From the NCBI RefSeq assembly GCF_947495145.1, contig NZ_CANLXP010000002.1:1-64000 (forward strand): 64,000 nt of DNA. The letters run 5' to 3'. The DNA is from an uncultured Arthrobacter sp. (GTDB lineage: Bacteria > Actinomycetota > Actinomycetes > Actinomycetales > Micrococcaceae). Positions 61,813 through 64,000 of this stretch are shown here, one piece after another. How positions within the stretch are numbered: position 1 is the stretch's first letter; every line of letters starts with the position of its first letter. Position numbers and translations under genes: made by a program. The notes beneath the pieces were generated by a model. The model was not told where the DNA came from. It saw nothing but the letters and a program-made list of their open reading frames with translations, and made no database searches.

Positions 61813-63180
61813 CTACAGTCCCAGCTCGGCCTCGCTGTCGAACGGCCCGACGACGGTGATGGTTCGCGGCGCGTCCGCCAACTCACGCGCGAGGTGCTGC
61901 ACCTGCTCGGCAGTCACTGACCTCACCCGCTCAAGGGTCAGGTCCAGCCCGAGGAATTCGCCGCTGACCAGCTCTGCCCGGCCGAGCCGCGTCATCCGTG
62001 ATCCGCTGTCTTCGAGGGAGAGCACCATGCCTCCGGACAGCTGTCCGACGGCGCGCCGAAGTTCCTCGTCGCTCACCGGGTCCGAAGCCAGCCGCTCCAG
62101 CTCGTCGGTGAGCAGGCCGATGACCTGGCCTGTTTTGGCCGGGCTGCACCCCGCGTACATGGCAAAGTAGCCGGCGTCGGCGTACGACGCCGAAAATGAG
62201 TAGGTGGAGTAGGCAAGCCCGCGCTTCTCACGGATTTCCTGAAACAGCCGGGAGGACATTCCACCTCCGAGCACCGCGTTGAGGACACTCATCACAAACC
62301 GGCGGTCATCGGTTGCAGTCAGCGCAGGGCAACCGACCAGGACATTGGCCTGCTCGACGGCCCGGCGGATGACCTGCACTGCCCCTGTGCCCTTGAGCAC
62401 AGCCGGAACCGGTGCCCGCCTCGGCACGGGTGCCGCTTCTTCCGCAAGATCCCACCCCGCCCGCTGCAGCGCCTGAACGACGAGTGAGCATACGACGTCG
62501 TGATCGAGTCCGCCCGCAGCGGTGACCACCAGCTCCTCAGGCCGGTAGTAGCGGTGATAGTGCTGCAGCACCGCTTCCCTCGAGACGGCCTTGATGGCCT
62601 CCGGCGTTCCGCCGATGGGACGGCCCAGCGGATGAGAGCCGAGAACCGCCTCGACGAAGTTCTCATGCGCCACATCTGATGGATCGTCGCTGTCCATGGC
62701 GATCTCTTCAAGGATGACGTGGCGCTCCTGCTCCAGTTCCTCCGGGTCGATAACCGGAGAGGTCACCATGTCGGCGATAACGTCGATCGCCATGGGCAGA
62801 TCGGTGTCGAGGACCCTTGCGTAGTAGCAGGTGTTCTCCTTCGCCGTTGCAGCGTTCGACTCGCCGCCTACCTCGTCGAAGGCAGCCGCGATATCCAGCG
62901 CGGTTCGACGCTGGGTGCCCTTGAACAGCAGGTGTTCGAGGAAGTGCGTGGAGCCGTGCTCGCCGTCCGCCTCATCCCGCGATCCCACACCCACCCAGAA
63001 GCCGATGCTGGCCGAGCGCTGTCCCGGCATGGCCTCGGTGAGCACGCGGACGCCTCCGGGCAGTACGGAGCGCCGGACCACTGCGCCCCCGGATGTGCCT
63101 GCAACAAGCATGGACTTGCTCTCGGGGCCGCTCGGCGTGAGCGGCAGCAGCACGGGGCTGCCCTGTCCTGTGTCAGTCAT
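61813..63180 (-). CDS. M16 family zinc metallopeptidase
   Basis: Pitrilysin-type protease of 455 residues, single-chain mitochondrial-processing-like. The inverted zinc motif is HFLEH (79-83), with the second zinc glutamate in NAATAKENTCYYARV. A C-terminal half-barrel follows (about 230-455). It follows pnp on the same strand, the usual actinobacterial context. GAGGAG stands before the ATG. Physiological substrate unknown. Confidence 0.92.
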   Translation of the reverse strand: MTDTGQGSPVLLPLTPSGPESKSMLVAGTSGGAVVRRSVLPGGVRVLTEAMPGQRSASIGFWVGVGSRDEADGEHGSTHFLEHLLFKGTQRRTALDIAAAFDEVGGESNAATAKENTCYYARVLDTDLPMAIDVIADMVTSPVIDPEELEQERHVILEEIAMDSDDPSDVAHENFVEAVLGSHPLGRPIGGTPEAIKAVSREAVLQHYHRYYRPEELVVTAAGGLDHDVVCSLVVQALQRAGWDLAEEAAPVPRRAPVPAVLKGTGAVQVIRRAVEQANVLVGCPALTATDDRRFVMSVLNAVLGGGMSSRLFQEIREKRGLAYSTYSFSASYADAGYFAMYAGCSPAKTGQVIGLLTDELERLASDPVSDEELRRAVGQLSGGMVLSLEDSGSRMTRLGRAELVSGEFLGLDLTLERVRSVTAEQVQHLARELADAPRTITVVGPFDSEAELGL

Positions 63181-63198
63181 TTATTCTCCTCAACGCCA

Positions 63199-63238
63199 GC
63201 GGCTCCGCGGCGAAAATCAGTTTTCGCCGCGGAGCCGC
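63199..63238 (-). terminator. Perfect 18-bp hairpin between pnp and the M16 protease gene
   Basis: Arms 63199-63216 and 63221-63238 are exact reverse complements with a 4-nt loop; the stem includes a TTTT/AAAA core. It begins 26 nt after the pnp stop and ends just before the protease ribosome site. It could partly end pnp transcripts or protect their 3' ends. Confidence 0.6.
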
Positions 63239-63263
63239 CGGTTTGTTCTTTGAGCGTGAGTGC

Positions 63264-64000
63264 TTACAGCGAGTTGTCGTCGCCGCCCTCAGCGGGATCC
63301 TGCGCGTGTGCGCGGGGAGCATCGTCAGCGGCCGCTTCCGGTGCTTCCTCTGCTACGACCGGAGACAGCGAAAGCTTTCCGCGGTCGTCGATCTTGGTGA
63401 TCTCAACCTGGACCTTCTGGCCTACGGAGACGACGTCGTCGACGTTATCCACCCGCTTGCCGCCGGCCAGCTTGCGCAGCTCCGAGATGTGGAGGAGCCC
63501 GTCCTTGCCCGGCGTCAGCGAGACGAACGCACCGAAGGTGGTGGTCTTCACAACCGTGCCCACGTAGCGCTCACCGATCTCAGGAACCTGCGGGTTGGCG
63601 ATGGCGTTCACCGCTGCCCGTGCGGCTTCCGCGGACGAACCGTCCGTAGCGCCGATCAGGACCGTGCCGTCATCTTCGATCGAGATGTCAGCGCCGGTGT
63701 CTTCCTGGATCTGGTTGATCATCTTGCCCTTGGGGCCGATGACCTCGCCGATCTTGTCGACGGGGATCTTCACGGAGATGATGCGCGGAGCGAACTCCGA
63801 CAGCTCATCCGGAGTGTCGATCGCTGCCTCGAGCACACCGAGGATGTGCAGGCGGGCTTCGCGTGCCTGCTTCAGCGCTGCGGCGAGCACCGATGCGGGG
63901 ATCCCGTCAAGCTTGGTGTCCAACTGGATGGCAGTGACGAATTCCGAGGTACCTGCGACCTTGAAGTCCATGTCGCCGAAGGCGTCTTCGGCACCCAGGA
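63264..64000 (-). CDS. pnp: Polyribonucleotide nucleotidyltransferase (3' part only)
   Basis: The last ~245 codons of PNPase; the gene continues past the right edge. Seen are the end of the second RNase PH core ([17 protein letters not shown]), a KH domain about [19 protein letters not shown], and an S1 domain with [26 protein letters not shown]-terminal acidic, Ala-rich tail ends in DNSL. PNPase degrades RNA from the 3' end; here it would be cotranscribed with the M16 protease gene. Confidence 0.96.
   Translation of the reverse strand, partial: LGAEDAFGDMDFKVAGTSEFVTAIQLDTKLDGIPASVLAAALKQAREARLHILGVLEAAIDTPDELSEFAPRIISVKIPVDKIGEVIGPKGKMINQIQEDTGADISIEDDGTVLIGATDGSSAEAARAAVNAIANPQVPEIGERYVGTVVKTTTFGAFVSLTPGKDGLLHISELRKLAGGKRVDNVDDVVSVGQKVQVEITKIDDRGKLSLSPVVAEEAPEAAADDAPRAHAQDPAEGGDDNSL

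Overview
The window is about 64 kb of gene-dense, high-GC chromosome from an actinobacterium. It most resembles the Micrococcaceae (Arthrobacter in the broad sense). The basis is gene order (miaB-miaA-dapF, recX-recA-DUF3046, hisC-hisB-hisH-priA-sseB, argC-J-B-D-F-R-G-H beside pheST, infC-rpmI-rplT), many GTG and TTG starts, stop/start overlaps of the ATGA and GTGA type, PriA-type HisA, ClgR-type and HelD-type proteins, and GAAC-N4-GTTC-like SOS boxes. I see no insertion sequence, prophage, CRISPR array, tRNA or rRNA body. The left edge ends inside the leader of an rRNA operon whose 16S gene would lie outside the window. The right edge cuts through pnp.

Layout. 1-460: rRNA promoter and leader, reading leftwards. 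0.46-4.8 kb: tyrS, a HelD-like RNA-polymerase-associated helicase and mpg (minus). 4.9-6.9 kb: an Ada-AlkA fusion and ogt (plus), which with mpg make a compact alkylation-repair cluster. 6.9-7.8 kb: an SRPBCC protein. 7.9-16.7 kb: the complete arginine operon argCJBDFRGH (minus), with tandem ARG boxes before argC. 16.8-20.5 kb: pheST. 20.6-26.5 kb: the most accessory stretch, holding an unknown HEARH protein, pcp, an SplB-like radical SAM gene with a perfect SOS palindrome, a Nudix hydrolase, a secreted DUF1906/FG-GAP repeat protein and an MFS exporter. 26.5-29.7 kb: an rRNA methyltransferase and infC-rpmI-rplT; infC appears to start at AUU and has a terminator-type attenuator in its leader. 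29.7-35.7 kb: DUF1844, an MFS protein, sseB and the his cluster with a small unnamed membrane protein. 35.9-41.7 kb: LysM protein and lexA (divergent, two SOS boxes), dinG, hflX and an RsmC-like methyltransferase. 41.7-49.6 kb: dapF, miaA, miaB, recX, recA, DUF3046, marR, clgR, cinA and pgsA. 49.6-55.1 kb: ftsK, RNase J and dapA. 55.2-61.8 kb: a membrane acyltransferase-like protein, a small membrane protein, dapB and the molybdenum-cofactor genes (moaE, mog, moaC, moeA on minus; moaA, moaD on plus). 61.8-64.0 kb: an M16 protease and the 3' end of pnp.

How the parts work together. The window covers arginine synthesis from N-acetylglutamyl phosphate reduction to argininosuccinate cleavage under local ArgR control, part of histidine synthesis, three lysine/diaminopimelate steps (dapA, dapB, dapF), most of molybdopterin synthesis, and an SOS core (lexA, LysM protein, recA, recX, the SplB-like gene) tied together by LexA-box-like palindromes. 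Several genes (mpg, the radical SAM gene, moaA, marR, the hisC operon, the RsmC-like gene) have a -10-like hexamer 6-8 nt before the start codon, which predicts leaderless mRNAs.

The strongest candidates for new biology are the SOS-controlled leaderless SplB-like gene; the AUU start, leader terminator and long repetitive C-terminal tail of IF3; the tandem repeat at the start of ArgH; and the two long intergenic palindromes that share a 12-mer.
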